A stretch of DNA of 13,037 bases from RGIG3102 sp045633415 (lineage in GTDB: Bacteria > Bacillota > Clostridia > Oscillospirales > Ruminococcaceae). Positions 11,928 to 13,037 of the stretch are shown here, piece by piece. Under the pieces are notes generated by a model. The model made no database searches. It had not been told where the DNA came from and was given only the letters and a program-made list of their open reading frames with translations. Each line of letters opens with the position of its first letter. Within the stretch, counting starts at the first letter, position 1. The position numbers and the translations under genes are program-made. The stretch covers positions 1 through 13,037 of the forward strand of contig JAZQYH010000030.1 in the NCBI GenBank assembly GCA_045633415.1, in the 5' to 3' direction.

Positions 11928-13037
11928 ATGAAATATACCCTTGTTGCCCCTTGTTATTTTGGTACAGAATCTGTGCTGAATTATGAAATCAAAAAAATCG
12001 GCGGCGAAGATATACAGGTAAGTGACGGCAGAATTATCTTTACAGGTGATGAAAGAGTAATTGCTGCTGCTAACATAAATCTGCGTACAGCAGAAAGAGT
12101 GCTGATTCTTATCAAAGAATTCAAAGCAAAAACATTTGACGAACTTTTCGATGGTATCCATGCAATCGACTGGAAATCACTGCTTCCTGTTGACTGCCAG
12201 TTCCCGGTAAAAGGTTCTTCACTGTCATCTACACTTTCCAGCGTACCTGCATGCCAGAGTATTGTAAAAAAAGCTGTGGTTGAAAAACTGCGCAAACAGT
12301 ATAAAACAACTATCCTGCCAGAAACAGGCAATCTGTACAAACTGCGTTTTTCCATCAGAAAAGATGTTGTATCAGTAATGCTGGACACATCTGGTGATGG
12401 TCTGCACAAACGTGGTTACCGCAGAAACAGTGGTGATGCACCAATCAAAGAAACGCTGGCAGCTACAATCGTTGACCTTGCAAGAATAAGAAAAGACTCT
12501 GTAGTACAGGACCCATTCTGTGGTAGTGGTACACTGCTTATCGAAGCAGCACAGAAAGCACTGAACATTGCACCTGGTCTGAAAAGAAAATTTGCGGCAG
12601 AACAGTATGCGTTTATTTCCAAGGAAATCTGGGCAGAAGAAAGACAGAAAGCAAAAGATGCCATCATCAAAGATGCAGACTTCCGTGCTTACGGCTTTGA
12701 TATTGACCCACTGGTTCTGGAAATTGCAAAGAAAAATGCTGAAAAAGCCGGCGTAGCAAAATACGTAAAATTCTTTGAAGCTGATGTTAAAAAATTCTCA
12801 CCGGAAGAAAACACAGTGGTTATTACAAACCCACCTTATGGTGAACGTCTGGGTGACATTGAAACAGCTACAAAACTGGAAAAAACACTGTCCAGACGTC
12901 TGGAAGAAAACCCAGTAAAATCTGCATATATCATCACAGCAGACAGCGAATTTGAAACAAACTACGGCAAAAAAGCAAACAAAAGAAGAAAACTGTACAA
13001 CGGTATGATTCCTTGTCAGGTTTATATGTATTATTAA
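11928..13037 (+). CDS. THUMP-domain class I RNA methyltransferase, RlmL/YpsC type
   Basis: The 369-residue protein is complete; its TAA stop is the last codon of the window. Residues about 1-155 hold an N-terminal ferredoxin-like region and a THUMP RNA-binding domain. The KRGYRR segment (161-166) leads into the methyltransferase domain. SAM motif I is DPFCGSGT (195-202), an acidic FDIDP (257-261) follows, and the catalytic NPPYG is at 301-305, the N6-adenine/N2-guanine type motif. E. coli RlmL makes m2G2445 in 23S rRNA, and B. subtilis YpsC is the short form without the second, RlmK, domain; this protein matches YpsC in build. The target guanine is inferred from the family. AAAGGA (11915-11920) lies seven bases before the ATG. 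It is probably cotranscribed with the GtrA-like gene. Confidence 0.9.
   Translation: MKYTLVAPCYFGTESVLNYEIKKIGGEDIQVSDGRIIFTGDERVIAAANINLRTAERVLILIKEFKAKTFDELFDGIHAIDWKSLLPVDCQFPVKGSSLSSTLSSVPACQSIVKKAVVEKLRKQYKTTILPETGNLYKLRFSIRKDVVSVMLDTSGDGLHKRGYRRNSGDAPIKETLAATIVDLARIRKDSVVQDPFCGSGTLLIEAAQKALNIAPGLKRKFAAEQYAFISKEIWAEERQKAKDAIIKDADFRAYGFDIDPLVLEIAKKNAEKAGVAKYVKFFEADVKKFSPEENTVVITNPPYGERLGDIETATKLEKTLSRRLEENPVKSAYIITADSEFETNYGKKANKRRKLYNGMIPCQVYMYY

Overview
This AT-rich window, with strong AGGAGG-type ribosome binding sites and TTGnnn/TATAAT-type promoters, looks like chromosomal DNA of a low-GC Firmicute. It is most likely a member of the Clostridia, perhaps gut-associated; this rests on gene families and base composition, not on a marker gene. 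Every gene is intact. I see no insertion sequence, integrase, prophage gene, tRNA, rRNA or CRISPR array.

Layout. The window opens with the terminator of a gene lying outside it. A conspicuously GC-rich, gene-free patch with several inverted repeats follows (about 45-210). Next is a monocistronic small protein with a charged helical tail (355-801). A shared terminator separates it from a convergent two-gene minus-strand unit: a nucleoside 2-deoxyribosyltransferase-like protein and RlmA-type 23S rRNA methyltransferase. From a consensus-like promoter at 2194-2222 a seven-gene plus-strand operon runs to 9655 with no recognisable internal terminator: YjjG-type HAD nucleotidase, alpha/beta-hydrolase, adenine deaminase, YbaK/ProX-type tRNA deacylase, ABC-F ATPase, class I/II aminotransferase and NUDIX hydrolase. 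Overlapping or near-touching genes suggest translational coupling. Its theme is loosely house-keeping: nucleotide and base salvage or clean-up, correction of mischarged tRNA, and ribosome rescue.

Beyond paired terminators lies a minus-strand DtxR-family metal regulator with the Met/Cys/Glu/His ligand pattern of iron-type DtxR. Its upstream region (10096-10618) is the most interesting stretch. It holds divergent promoters with an inverted repeat between them. One of these, TTGACA-17-TATTAT with an extended -10, begins a stretch of about 285 nt with no credible ORF, rich in potential helices and ending in an intrinsic terminator. I call this a candidate structured non-coding RNA. A perfect 18-bp palindrome lies at its predicted 5' end. 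It is followed by a small membrane protein with its own promoter and a two-repeat YegP/DUF1508 protein. The window closes with a GtrA-family membrane protein and a THUMP/RlmL-type RNA methyltransferase, whose stop codon is the last three bases.

No new multi-gene system is evident. The candidates for something undescribed are the RNA at about 10232-10516, the operator-like repeats beside it, and the GC-rich structured element near the left edge.
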